The notes under the pieces are model-generated. The model searched no databases. It saw only the letters and a program-made list of their open reading frames with translations, and had not been told where the DNA came from. From positions 806,001-870,000 of the forward strand of contig NZ_OESS01000001.1 of the NCBI RefSeq assembly GCF_900240285.1: 64,000 nt of DNA, given 5' to 3'. Shown here piece by piece: positions 51,522 through 59,982 of the stretch. Each line of letters begins with the position of its first letter. Position 1 is the stretch's first letter. The DNA comes from Halobacillus sp. Marseille-P3879. Lineage in GTDB: Bacteria > Bacillota > Bacilli > Bacillales > Halobacillaceae. Position numbers and translations under genes: made by a program.

Positions 51522-52613
51522 ATGAATGTAGGGGCTGAACTAAAAAAACATTTGTTAACTGGTATATCTTACATGATTCCATTAATTGTAGCTGCTGGGA
51601 TATGCATAGCCTTAGGTCAAATTATTGGAGGACCTGATGTAGCAGATAATGAAGGTAGTATCGCTTATTATATTAATCAAATTGGCGGATGGGGTATGAG
51701 TCTTGTTGTACCTCTCTTCACTGCAGCAATTGCATTATCGATCGCTGACCGACCTGGGTTAGCTCCAGGCTTAATTATTGGATTCATATCTAATGAAATC
51801 GAGACAGGATTTATTGGAGGAATAGTTGGGGGTCTATTAGTTGGTTATTTCGTATTGTTCTTAAAGAAAAAGTTAAAAATGCCTCAGTCTATGCAAGGTC
51901 TTATGCCTGTCATGATTATTCCAGTTTTAGCCACAGTAGTTTGCGGCCTCATAATGATTCTATTAATCGGACGCCCAGTTGCCGGACTACAAAACGCCTT
52001 ATTAGAATTTTTATCTTCTATGCAAGGAGGATCCAGGTTTTTTGTAGGAGGAATTATGGGGGCAATGGCCAGTTTCGATTTTGGGGGACCGGTAAACAAA
52101 ACTTTATCCTTGTTTGCGGATGGATTATTAGTTGAAGGGGTTTATGGTCCACAGGCAGTCAAATTCATCGGATCAATGGTTCCTCCTTTTGGAATAGCAT
52201 TATCATTCCTGATTACTAGATATAAATATACTAAAATGGAAAAAGAAGCTCTCAAAGCAGCGTTTCCAATGGGAATATGTATGATCACAGAAGGTGTTAT
52301 TCCTATTGCAGCCAGAGATTTAATTCGAGTTGTCTCTAGTTGTTCTATCGGTTCAGCCGTAGGTGGAGGTTTAGCCATGGTATGGAATGTTGGGAGTCCG
52401 GTTCCTCATGGTGGAATGTTTGTAGTCCCCTTAATGGAAAATCCAGTGTTTTTTGTTATATCTCTTCTTATAGGAAGTACAGTCACGGGAGGCATGTTAT
52501 CTCTTTGGAAACCAGCTGTAACGGCAGAAGATGAATTGGAGAATCTCGAAGAAGAGGAAGAGGAAGAGGAAGATGATATTGGGGAGTTTGATCTCACCAG
52601 GGGTGTTCAGTAA
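51522..52613 (+). CDS. PTS fructose-type EIIC with acidic tail
   Basis: The 363-residue membrane permease of the fructose EIIC family has about nine spans, with HLLTGISYMIPLIVAAGICI at the start, PGLAPGLIIGF, and the substrate loop MITEGVIPIAARD. After the last span the protein ends with an unusual acidic tail (ELENLEEEEEEEEDDIGEFD, about residues 337-356) encoded by GAAGAG repeats. Last gene of the PTS operon, ended by the hairpin at 52663. The sugar is probably a ketohexose. Confidence 0.9.
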   Translation: MNVGAELKKHLLTGISYMIPLIVAAGICIALGQIIGGPDVADNEGSIAYYINQIGGWGMSLVVPLFTAAIALSIADRPGLAPGLIIGFISNEIETGFIGGIVGGLLVGYFVLFLKKKLKMPQSMQGLMPVMIIPVLATVVCGLIMILLIGRPVAGLQNALLEFLSSMQGGSRFFVGGIMGAMASFDFGGPVNKTLSLFADGLLVEGVYGPQAVKFIGSMVPPFGIALSFLITRYKYTKMEKEALKAAFPMGICMITEGVIPIAARDLIRVVSSCSIGSAVGGGLAMVWNVGSPVPHGGMFVVPLMENPVFFVISLLIGSTVTGGMLSLWKPAVTAEDELENLEEEEEEEEDDIGEFDLTRGVQ

Positions 52614-52662
52614 CCACTTAATCCAAACCGAGAAGGAAGAAGCTAAAGTAATATACTGGATG

Positions 52663-52690
52663 AAGCAGGTCAAATATTGACCTGCTTTAT
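52663..52690 (+). terminator. Terminator of the PTS operon
   Basis: AAGCAGGTCAA and TTGACCTGCTT pair perfectly over 11 bp around ATA, followed by TATTTAAAT. Confidence 0.75.
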
Positions 52691-52826
52691 TTAAATAAAT
52701 TTTAGTGATCACCGACCATATTAATAAAAATGGAGATGTTTCACTTTGAGTAGGCACTTCTTTAATAACACCTGGAGAACCTTCAGAAAAAACCAAAAAG
52801 GAAAACACCTTTTGAGACCATTCCAG

Positions 52827-53324
52827 CTAGCATCTAGCTATTTCCGTGGCTGTTAACGTCGCAGGACCGACGACAAACAGCTCCGAATCCTCATCCAGCT
52901 TCTCCACCGTGATTCCATAGGCCACGGCTTCTTCATCTGTTTCTATCTCATCGACAAACAGGAGAGGGATCGGCTGGCCGAAATCATCTCCGCCTTCGGA
53001 TTCAATTTCCACGGCGATACTATAAATGATTTCCTCCTGATCGCCCGTGACTCTTAGAATTCTGGCCACGACTGTTCCAGGCTCCTCTGAATTGTTATTT
53101 ACAAACAGTAAGCCATTAAGAGAGACGACGTTTCCTGCTTTTACACGGTCAAGGAGGACGGTTGCAATCACGCCTTCGTCTTCAAATGGAATCGGTACTT
53201 GCAAGGAATAATCCTGGTTATCGTAAGCGAACTGCACGAAGTTGTTCCGTTTTTTACGGGTCTTTGGATTGGGATTCAGCAATGTGTTTAATAGAGACTG
53301 CTTATTAAAATGGTTTTTGTTCAT
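52827..53324 (-). CDS. Acidic protein of unknown function, possibly spore-surface beta domain
   Basis: The 165-residue protein has a basic start (NKNHFNKQSL...TRKKRNN) and then a beta-strand-rich acidic domain (SLQVPIPFEDEGVIATVLLD, VVSLNGLLFVNN, IIYSIAVEIESEGG, LFVVGPATLTATEIA). The strand pattern recalls the jelly-roll C-terminal domains of exosporium proteins. That is a guess, since no motif proves it. No signal peptide. ATG 53324 chosen for GAAGGGAAGGTG. Single gene between the PTS operon and the 21-nt array. Confidence 0.55.
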   Translation of the reverse strand: MNKNHFNKQSLLNTLLNPNPKTRKKRNNFVQFAYDNQDYSLQVPIPFEDEGVIATVLLDRVKAGNVVSLNGLLFVNNNSEEPGTVVARILRVTGDQEEIIYSIAVEIESEGGDDFGQPIPLLFVDEIETDEEAVAYGITVEKLDEDSELFVVGPATLTATEIARC

Positions 53325-53540
53325 AGGGTACACCTTCCCTTCTATTTAAAAAGAGCATTCTCTCTAGTATTCTATGATTTATCCTAGAAAATGCGAGGGA
53401 TGAGGGACCAGCTGATGCGCACAATTTTTTTTATAGGAAGCGGTTGGTAAGCCCGGGCAGTACCCTGAAGATTATGCTTGTGTAGCCAGGCTGTGAATTC
53501 ACAGGAGCAGGTCCACGTAGTAAAGCATCCAGTGTGGCGG

Positions 53541-53665
53541 TTATGTCAGGAAAAATGCTGGGAACGTCAGAAAAACTGCTCCAAATGTCAGAAATAATGC
53601 CAGGAATGTCAGAAAAACTGCCCCAAATGTCAGAAAACACCCCTCAAATGTCAGAATAACTCTCC
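53541..53665. repeat. Tandem array of six units with exact 21-nt period (locus C)
   Basis: TGTC/CGTC cores start at 53544, 53565, 53586, 53607, 53628 and 53649, always 21 nt apart, in units like AATGTCAGAAAAACTGCCCC. Because 21 is a multiple of three, both strands stay open here (an MSEKLPQ-type heptad rightward). The relatives at 12597 and 37540 contain 20-nt steps, so coding is unlikely. It lies upstream of a LacI-family gene. Confidence 0.8.
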
Positions 53666-53710
53666 GGCTCTTCTAACATTGACAATATTCTGAATCTATT
53701 TTACCTTAAG

Positions 53711-53724
53711 TGTAAGCGCTTTTA
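53711..53724 (+). promoter_or_regulatory. cre-like site ahead of a LacI-family gene
   Basis: TGTAAGCGCTTTTA matches the CcpA consensus at 13 of 14 positions, 20 bp before the start codon. It would block transcription when better carbon sources are present. Confidence 0.6.
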
Positions 53725-53744
53725 TGTATAAGGAGATAAACGAA

Positions 53745-54743
53745 ATGACGTCATCTAAAGATGTAGCAAAACTCGCAGGAGTCTCGCAGTCGACGGTTTC
53801 CCGGGTGTTAAATACCCCGGAAAAAGTCGACAAAACCAAATATGAAAAAGTAGTACAAGCCATGAAGGAACTGAATTACCGTCCGAATTCTATCGCAAGA
53901 TCGTTGGTCAAGAAACAGACGAAGTCGATTGCGCTGCTTTCAGGTCCGCTGCACAACCCGTTTTTCGTAGAAACGACCACGTCGATTGTTAATTACTCTA
54001 AGCAAAGGGGGTATAACGTCAACGTTCATTTTGAGAATTTCGGTGATAATATGTCGGTTTATCAGGATGTGCTGGAACGAGAAGTTGACGGGATTATTTT
54101 ATCGTCGATTTTATACGATGATCCGATTTTTCCGGAGCTGAAAAAGCAAAACGTTCCTTTTATGATGTTTAACCGTAAGCATCGTGAAGGGGGGAACTAT
54201 GTGGAGATGGATAATGTTCAGGCTGGCAGAATGGCGACGGAGCATTTAATTGCTTTAAATCACAAGAATATTGTTTGTATTGGCGGGCCTTCTACCATGA
54301 CGACTTTTCAAGGGCGTTACGAAGGCTTCAGGCAGGTGATGGAGGAGAACGGGCTGGAAGTTTCGGATCATAATGCCCGGATCACGGATACGAGTGAAGA
54401 GGCGATTCGCGATGTGATTACAGCAATCCTCGCTGAAAAGAATCGGCCTACGGCTATTTTTGCAGCTACCGATTCGATTGCCATTTTCGTTCTGGATGAC
54501 TTAATCCAGAAAGGGTACAGCGTCCCGGAAGATATCAGCTTAATTGGAGTGGATAATATCGAATTAAGCAGCCACCATTCCTTTCAGCTTACAACCGTTG
54601 GTATGCTGGAAGAATCGAATTTAGGTCAGCTGGCGATTGAGAATTTAATTGAACAGATCGAATCGCCGGAGCGGGAATGTATTCAAGAAACCTATCCCGT
54701 GCAATTAGTCAGGCGATCCACCACAAGAGAGATTCAGCCTTAA
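53745..54743 (+). CDS. LacI-family transcriptional regulator
   Basis: The 332-residue regulator has the LacI HTH and hinge (TSSKDVAKLAGVSQSTVSRV, YRPNSIARSLVKKQTKSI) and a sugar-binding-type sensor domain (FMMFNRKHREGGNYVEMDN, PTAIFAATDSIAIFVLDDL, LIGVDNIELSSH). ATG 53745 chosen for AAGGAG at 53730. It leads the following symporter/dehydrogenase genes. The exact palindrome just after its stop and the copy at 55210 are its likely operators. Confidence 0.9.
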   Translation: MTSSKDVAKLAGVSQSTVSRVLNTPEKVDKTKYEKVVQAMKELNYRPNSIARSLVKKQTKSIALLSGPLHNPFFVETTTSIVNYSKQRGYNVNVHFENFGDNMSVYQDVLEREVDGIILSSILYDDPIFPELKKQNVPFMMFNRKHREGGNYVEMDNVQAGRMATEHLIALNHKNIVCIGGPSTMTTFQGRYEGFRQVMEENGLEVSDHNARITDTSEEAIRDVITAILAEKNRPTAIFAATDSIAIFVLDDLIQKGYSVPEDISLIGVDNIELSSHHSFQLTTVGMLEESNLGQLAIENLIEQIESPERECIQETYPVQLVRRSTTREIQP

Positions 54744-54761
54744 TTTGAATACGTATTCAAA
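54744..54761. promoter_or_regulatory. 18-bp perfect palindromic operator
   Basis: TTTGAATACGTATTCAAA directly follows the stop codon of the LacI-family gene. The 14-bp core TGAATACGTATTCA recurs at 55210-55223. The central CG suits LacI-family binding. Confidence 0.7.
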
Positions 54762-54863
54762 CGATGCGATAAGGAGGTGGTTGGTGGATTTAAGTCTATG
54801 AAGGATTTATGCTGTCCATCCAGTAAAAGGCTTTAAGAATACGTAACCATTGAGGGGAGCTGA

Positions 54864-55370
54864 ATGTTTATGTACATGCTTCAGGAGGCTGACAACATTG
54901 TATTACCTGCTCAATGTACTATGGTCTATTATCCTTACGCCGTGTCTGAATGGTCCGTGGAATATAAGCCCCTGCCGATTATGAAAAAGCGGAAAGAAAA
55001 GATGAGGGTCGTCTCCAACTTGTTCCATAAAGAAACGACGCTGTTTGAATGGCCGATGGAAAAAATGAAAACGCTGTCAGTTGAGAAGCAGGGGATTTTT
55101 TTACCAGAGCAGTATGAAGAAGCGGAGCGCCAGGATCAATCCGCTGATTTGCTGCGTAATCTCTACCTTCATAAAAGAAAAGTCTGGTCGAACCCAGTGA
55201 TCAAGTGTTTGAATACGTATTCACTGTATGTCACTTATGCGGTTTTTCAAGATGACAGCAAGGGGAAGCAGAGGTATCAAATGATCGAGATGGCTTCCGG
55301 GCACAAGGCGGATTTACTTCACCATAAGAGGATCTATGATTACTTAAAAACCAGGGAGGTGATCATATGA
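54864..55370 (+). CDS. Unrecognised 168-residue protein leading the symporter operon
   Basis: The soluble protein has a basic middle (MKKRKEKMRVVSN), several tryptophans (SEWSVEY, FEWPMEKM, RKVWSNP) and no signal peptide or membrane span. I do not recognise it. GAGGGGAG precedes the ATG (54864; an ATG two codons on is also possible). Its end overlaps the next small gene (ATGA), so it is translated with the symporter set. An operator copy lies inside its coding part at 55210. It may be a regulator or an enzyme of the pathway. Confidence 0.65.
   Translation: MFMYMLQEADNIVLPAQCTMVYYPYAVSEWSVEYKPLPIMKKRKEKMRVVSNLFHKETTLFEWPMEKMKTLSVEKQGIFLPEQYEEAERQDQSADLLRNLYLHKRKVWSNPVIKCLNTYSLYVTYAVFQDDSKGKQRYQMIEMASGHKADLLHHKRIYDYLKTREVII
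55210..55223. promoter_or_regulatory. Internal copy of the LacI-type operator
   Basis: TGAATACGTATTCA, a perfect 14-bp palindrome identical to the core at 54746-54759, lies within the coding sequence of the 168-residue protein, 464 bp downstream of the first copy. It is probably an auxiliary operator or roadblock. Confidence 0.6.
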
Positions 55371-55459
55371 CGTTCCTATATATTATGGCTGTTATTATTT
55401 TTGGGACATGGATCGGGATGGCTTTGGTGCTGTTTAGAACCAATTTCTTAAATAAATAA
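55367..55459 (+). CDS. 30-residue symporter-associated membrane peptide
   Basis: A small gene with a near-perfect ribosome site (GGGAGGTGAT) and an ATG overlapping the previous stop encodes one membrane span (LYIMAVIIFGTWIGMALVLF) and a short basic end (RTNFLNK). Such peptides are often encoded directly before SSS symporters and are thought to support them. Here the symporter starts 13 nt later. Confidence 0.75.
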   Translation: MTFLYIMAVIIFGTWIGMALVLFRTNFLNK

Positions 55460-55472
55460 GGGGGGATTCGAA

Positions 55473-56978
55473 GTGGATAGTGTTGTGGTTTATTCGTGGA
55501 TATTTATGGCGGTCTTTATCGGAATTATGCTTGCCATGGGTTTTATCGGAATGAAAAAGACCAGGACTTCGGAAGATTTTGCAACGGCCCGATCCAGTTA
55601 TGGACCGATGACGATTGCTCTCGTAATCAGTGCAGGGATCTCAAGCGGCTCTACATTTATGGGGATGCCGGGACTGGCCTATGATTTAGGCACACCGAGT
55701 TTGTGGTATCCGCTTTTATATCCCGTGGCGACTGTGATCGGGATGTTATTTGTCGCAAAAACGATTAAAAAATATGGGGATGAATTCGGAACACGGACGA
55801 TTCCTGAATTTATCGGAGATCGTTTTAAAAGTGAATTCCTGCGCATTGTTTTAACGGTGATTTCTATTCTATTAATCTTCTATGTCGTTTCCCAGCTTGT
55901 TGCAGCTGCCACGATGTTTCAAATTATGATGGGGGTAGAATACCACTGGGGTATTATGATTACGGGGGTTGTACTGGCGATTTATGTGTTTATGGGTGGC
56001 TCCCATTCAGACATTCTCACCGATTCGATTCAAGGTTTTCTCATGTTGATTACATCCCTCGTCGTCGTTGGCGTTTTCGTATTTAGTGTTGGAGTGGAAG
56101 GTGGCTTTGGGGATATGATCTCCACGATAAAGGAAAGGAACCCGACTGGCGGCTTTGATCAGCTGTTCCTTCCTGGTGACAATACGTATGGCTCATTTTG
56201 GCTGGTGGCCCTACTGTTTATCGCCCACCTTCCCTTTGGTATTTTACCACATTTAGGGAACAAATTCTTAGCCGTAAAATCCAACAAAGATATGAAGAAG
56301 TTAATTATGTACTGCACGATTTTCGCAACGGTTCTTCCTTTAATGGGTCTTGGCGGTATGCTTGGGATCGCCGTGATTGATCCAGGGATGGAGATTCGGC
56401 CCGATCAGGTCATTCCTGTTTTATTTCAGGAGATTTTTCCTCCATTCCTGGCAGCGTTCCTGGCTGTTACGGTTCTTTCTGCGATTATGTCCACCTCGGA
56501 CGGCTTGATTGTTTCTTTAACGCAGTTATTAGCCAATGATCTCTTCCGTAAGTCTGTTGTTCCGAGAACGAAGATCGGTAAAGATCAAGCAGAGAAAGCT
56601 GAACTGGTGATCAGCCGTTACTCTACGTTTGTGGTCATCCTTATCGCTTCCATCATGGCATGGAATCCGCCGCAGTATCTCTCTATCTTCATGTGGATTG
56701 GAATTGGAGGAATCGTCTCCGCCACCGCAGGTCCATTAGTGGTCGGAGCGCTGTGGAGCCGGGCGACGAAAGCAGGAGCTATTACTTCTCTGATGGCAGG
56801 TACACTTTCTTATTGGTATATTTACCTGCCGATCGGCATGGGAGTCAGTAATCCATTTGCGGCGGCCGGTGCAGGGGTTCTGTTAAGTATGATCACGATG
56901 GTGGTATTTACTTTAATAGCCGGGAAGAAAGAGGAATCGACTATGGAATCTACGAAAGAAGTATCGATCAATTCTTAG
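55473..56978 (+). CDS. Sodium:solute symporter (SSS family)
   Basis: The 501-residue Na+-coupled transporter has about 13 spans. SSS features are FATARSSYGPMTIALVISAG, GISSGSTFMGMPGLAYDLG, MGGSHSDILTDSIQGFLM and FLAVTVLSAIMSTSDGLIVS (Na2 site). GTG start after AAGGGGGGA. It lies between the small peptide gene and two dehydrogenases for an omega-hydroxy acid, so it probably imports a short carboxylate such as 4-hydroxybutyrate. This is inference from context. Confidence 0.88.
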   Translation: MDSVVVYSWIFMAVFIGIMLAMGFIGMKKTRTSEDFATARSSYGPMTIALVISAGISSGSTFMGMPGLAYDLGTPSLWYPLLYPVATVIGMLFVAKTIKKYGDEFGTRTIPEFIGDRFKSEFLRIVLTVISILLIFYVVSQLVAAATMFQIMMGVEYHWGIMITGVVLAIYVFMGGSHSDILTDSIQGFLMLITSLVVVGVFVFSVGVEGGFGDMISTIKERNPTGGFDQLFLPGDNTYGSFWLVALLFIAHLPFGILPHLGNKFLAVKSNKDMKKLIMYCTIFATVLPLMGLGGMLGIAVIDPGMEIRPDQVIPVLFQEIFPPFLAAFLAVTVLSAIMSTSDGLIVSLTQLLANDLFRKSVVPRTKIGKDQAEKAELVISRYSTFVVILIASIMAWNPPQYLSIFMWIGIGGIVSATAGPLVVGALWSRATKAGAITSLMAGTLSYWYIYLPIGMGVSNPFAAAGAGVLLSMITMVVFTLIAGKKEESTMESTKEVSINS

Positions 56979-56997
56979 AAAAGGAGAGTTTTAAAAA

Positions 56998-58161
56998 ATG
57001 AATTCTTTCATTACACCGCAGAACATTTATCACGGAGTGAACTCAATTGAACAGCTGAGAACGATCATTCAGGATTTAAATGTGAACCATGTGTTTTTGC
57101 TGACAGACCCTATGCTGAAAGAGCTTGAAGTCATCCGCCCGATTGAAGAGATCTTAGAAAAAGAGGGAACGCGATACACGATTTCAACAAACGTCGTCCC
57201 TGAGCCTCCTTTAGCCATTGGCAATGAAGTGCTTCATGAAATAAGAGAAAGTCAACCGGATCTTGTGATCGGCGTTGGCGGAGGCAGTGCGCTGGATCTG
57301 TCAAAAGCTTCTGCTGTACTCGCGGATCACGGAGGAACGGTAGAAGATTATTTGAATTTAACAGGTACGAGAGAGCTCCACTCTCCCGGGATCCCGACGG
57401 TTCTTATTCCCACTACGGCGGGCACAGGAGCAGAAGTCACAGATATTGCTGTTTTTTCCTTAGACGATACGAAAGACGTGATTACTCATAAGTATCTACT
57501 AGCGAATTACGCCATCGTCGATCCGCAGTTCACTTACACCCTGCCGGCAAAAGTGACGGCAGCGAGCGGAGTTGATGCTTTGACCCATGCGATTGAAGCC
57601 TTTACTTCTGTGAACGCCACGCCGTTAACAGATACTTTGGCTTTAGATGCGATGAAACGCATTGTAGATAATTTAAGAAGTGCCGTCTGGAATCCCAGGG
57701 CTTATGAGGCTAGAAAAGAAATGTCACTCGGCAGCTTAATTGCCGGCCTCAGCTTCTATAATGCCGGCGTAGCAGGCGTGCATGGGCTGGCTTATCCGCT
57801 TGGAGGATTATTTAAGATCCCTCACGGCGAAGCGAATGCAGTTCTACTACCGTACGTTTACCACAGGATCTGGCCTTCTTGTTTAGAAAAAATGTTTACG
57901 CTCGGAGAGGTTTTCTCCATACCTCAAGAAGGGAAGAGTAAACGAGAAGTAGCTTTAGAGGTTGTGGAAGCTCTCCATGAACTCGTAAAAGACGTCGGCC
58001 TGCCGACTACAATCTCCGACTACAACATCACTCAGGATGATATCGAACAATTAACGAGCAATGGCACGAAGCAGACCCGTTTACTGGCAAGAAGTCCGAT
58101 GCCTTTTGACGAGAAAAGCATTCGCAGCGTTTATCAGCATGCGTTTGCCGGATGGAAATAA
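56998..58161 (+). CDS. Iron-containing alcohol dehydrogenase (4-hydroxybutyrate dehydrogenase-like)
   Basis: The 387-residue group III alcohol dehydrogenase has VIGVGGGSALDLSKASAVL (NAD loop), IPTTAGTGAEVTDIAVF, and metal ligands in SGVDALTHAIEAF (Asp, His), GVHGLAYPLGG (His) and IPHGEANAVLLPYV (His). It would oxidise an alcohol to an aldehyde with NAD. Next to a succinate-semialdehyde dehydrogenase, a 4-hydroxybutyrate substrate is the simplest reading; related diols are possible. AAAGGAGAG precedes the ATG. Confidence 0.9.
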   Translation: MNSFITPQNIYHGVNSIEQLRTIIQDLNVNHVFLLTDPMLKELEVIRPIEEILEKEGTRYTISTNVVPEPPLAIGNEVLHEIRESQPDLVIGVGGGSALDLSKASAVLADHGGTVEDYLNLTGTRELHSPGIPTVLIPTTAGTGAEVTDIAVFSLDDTKDVITHKYLLANYAIVDPQFTYTLPAKVTAASGVDALTHAIEAFTSVNATPLTDTLALDAMKRIVDNLRSAVWNPRAYEARKEMSLGSLIAGLSFYNAGVAGVHGLAYPLGGLFKIPHGEANAVLLPYVYHRIWPSCLEKMFTLGEVFSIPQEGKSKREVALEVVEALHELVKDVGLPTTISDYNITQDDIEQLTSNGTKQTRLLARSPMPFDEKSIRSVYQHAFAGWK

Positions 58162-58179
58162 TTTAGAGGAGGAATACTG

Positions 58180-59628
58180 ATGAAAATGCAGCACAGTGAG
58201 TTAAATCTATTAAACTATGTAGATGGAGAATGGGTAGGAGAAAACTTGGAAACCTTTGATGTTATCAACCCGGCTACCCAGGAACGAGTAGGAACGATGC
58301 CAGTCGGTACGAAGGAACATGTGCTCACCGCGATTGAAGGGGCAAAGAAAGCCTTGGAACATTGGAAGGAATTATCGGCGGAAGAACGAGCCAATTACCT
58401 GGAGAAATTCTATCAGCGGGTCATCGAACGCCAGGAAGAAATCGCGCGCATTCTCACGCTTGAAAACGGCAAGCCGCTGAAGGAAGCAAAAGGAGAAGTC
58501 TTATATGCCGCTTCCTTCATTAAATGGTACGCAGAAGAAGGAAAACGAGTCTATGGAAGAACCATTCCATCGAAAGGACCAGGCCAGCGAATCCAAGTAT
58601 TGAAGCAACCCGTGGGGGTTGTCGCAGCCATCACACCATGGAACTTCCCGGCCGCAATGATCACAAGAAAACTGGCACCGGCTCTTGCGGCAGGCTGTAC
58701 GTTCATCGTAAAACCACCAAAAGAAACACCACTGACCGCAGCCAAATTACTAGAATGCGCCCAGGAAGCTGGTATCCCGCAAGGCGTGGTGAATATGACC
58801 GTTGCACCAAACGAACTATTCAGCGAAACCATTCAAGAGAGCAAAGACGTCCGAAAATTGACCTTCACAGGATCCACCGAAGTCGGAAAATTACTCATGA
58901 AGCAGAGTGCGGATGAGATGAAAAATATTTCTCTTGAACTCGGAGGGCAGGCCCCGTTAATCGTTTTCGATGATGCGGACGTAGACACAGCTGTAGAAGG
59001 AACGATTGCCTCTAAATTCCGAAACGCAGGCCAGACGTGCATCTGCGCCAACCGCCTGTATGTCCAGAGCGGAATCTATGATGAATTCGTAAGCAAGTTG
59101 AAAGACAAGATCAAAGAACTTAAAGTAGGGAACGGACTTGAAGAGGGCGTAGACATCGGCCCGCTCATCAACCAAAAGGGTTATGACAAAGTGGTAAGCC
59201 ATGTTAAAGATGCCAAAGAAAAAGGTGCAGAAGTCGTCATTGGTGGAGACGCCGATCGTTATGAAGCTCCATTTTACGAACCGACCCTTCTGCTTGGTGC
59301 CAAAGACAACATGCTGTGTATGACCGAAGAAACCTTTGGACCAGTCGTACCGGTCCAAAAAGTAGAATCCGACGAGGAAGCCGTCCGCCTGGCTAATGAT
59401 ACGCCATTTGGATTAGCTGCCTATTATTTCACGGAAAATATGAACCGCGGTACAAAGATTGGAGAAGCGCTGGATTATGGCATTATAGGCTGGAACCACG
59501 GCGCCCCTTCAGCCCCTCAAGCTCCGTTTGGAGGAATGAAGCAAAGCGGACTAGGAAGAGAAGGGGGAGCGGAAGGCATAGAAGCGTTCCTTGAGACAAA
59601 ATATCTATCGATTGGCATTAAAGAATAG
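58180..59628 (+). CDS. NAD(P)-dependent succinate-semialdehyde-type dehydrogenase
   Basis: The 482-residue aldehyde dehydrogenase is of the GabD type. ITPWNFPAAMITRKLAPALA, the catalytic Glu in SLELGGQAPLIVFDDAD, the nucleophile Cys in NAGQTCICANRLYVQ, and a closing PFGGMKQSGLGREGG are visible. It oxidises succinate semialdehyde or a like aldehyde to the acid, which enters the TCA cycle. TCIC holds a second Cys two on, as in the redox-switched GabD enzymes. GAGGAGG precedes the start; terminator at 59691. Confidence 0.9.
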   Translation: MKMQHSELNLLNYVDGEWVGENLETFDVINPATQERVGTMPVGTKEHVLTAIEGAKKALEHWKELSAEERANYLEKFYQRVIERQEEIARILTLENGKPLKEAKGEVLYAASFIKWYAEEGKRVYGRTIPSKGPGQRIQVLKQPVGVVAAITPWNFPAAMITRKLAPALAAGCTFIVKPPKETPLTAAKLLECAQEAGIPQGVVNMTVAPNELFSETIQESKDVRKLTFTGSTEVGKLLMKQSADEMKNISLELGGQAPLIVFDDADVDTAVEGTIASKFRNAGQTCICANRLYVQSGIYDEFVSKLKDKIKELKVGNGLEEGVDIGPLINQKGYDKVVSHVKDAKEKGAEVVIGGDADRYEAPFYEPTLLLGAKDNMLCMTEETFGPVVPVQKVESDEEAVRLANDTPFGLAAYYFTENMNRGTKIGEALDYGIIGWNHGAPSAPQAPFGGMKQSGLGREGGAEGIEAFLETKYLSIGIKE

Positions 59629-59690
59629 TGTAGGTGTTGAACAAAAAGGTTCTAAGGAAAAGATATAGTGATAGTATAGTTTACCTGCAA

Positions 59691-59730
59691 AAAGCCTTGA
59701 AAAGTTACCATCTTTTCAAGGCTTTTAATG
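59691..59730 (+). terminator. Terminator of the symporter/dehydrogenase operon
   Basis: AAAGCCTTGAAAA and TTTTCAAGGCTTT pair over 13 bp, then TTAATG. A close copy lies at 62354-62392. Confidence 0.85.
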
Positions 59731-59982
59731 TTTGGAATGGGGATAATGCACTCCACTCCCTCCGGCTGATCCCCCTGTGACAACTCTCCGGTCGAAACGA
59801 GAAGGGGTCCGCATAAAAAAAGAGGTGCAGAACTCAAGGAGATCCTTCTGGTTGGTCGGATGTTTCCCTTTCTTCATGCCTCTGGTAATTTTTGTGATTG
59901 GGAATTATTGTTTATAGTTTGCCCCGGATGCTCATACATATCTATTAGTACCATAATGATGGTGGGAAAGCAGGTGTCTTTT
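59731..59982. other. Intergenic before the flavin oxidase gene
   Basis: No gene with a ribosome site seen. An in-frame open stretch upstream of 59983 belongs to no recognisable domain. No clear promoter. Confidence 0.4.

Noticed and set aside
52497-52808. 103-codon leftward frame near the PTS operon end
   Set aside because: It reads through the terminator and into EIIC antisense; a few residues look protein-like but no start site.
53431-53640. Leftward frame with FSDI heptads
   Set aside because: It is the array at 53541 read on the other strand. The repeat period of 21 keeps frames open by itself.
12597-53665. CRISPR array for the periodic loci
   Set aside because: Units of 20-21 nt contain no unique spacers of CRISPR length, and no cas genes are present.
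59652-59837. 61-codon leftward frame
   Set aside because: It crosses the terminator at 59691 and has no ribosome site.
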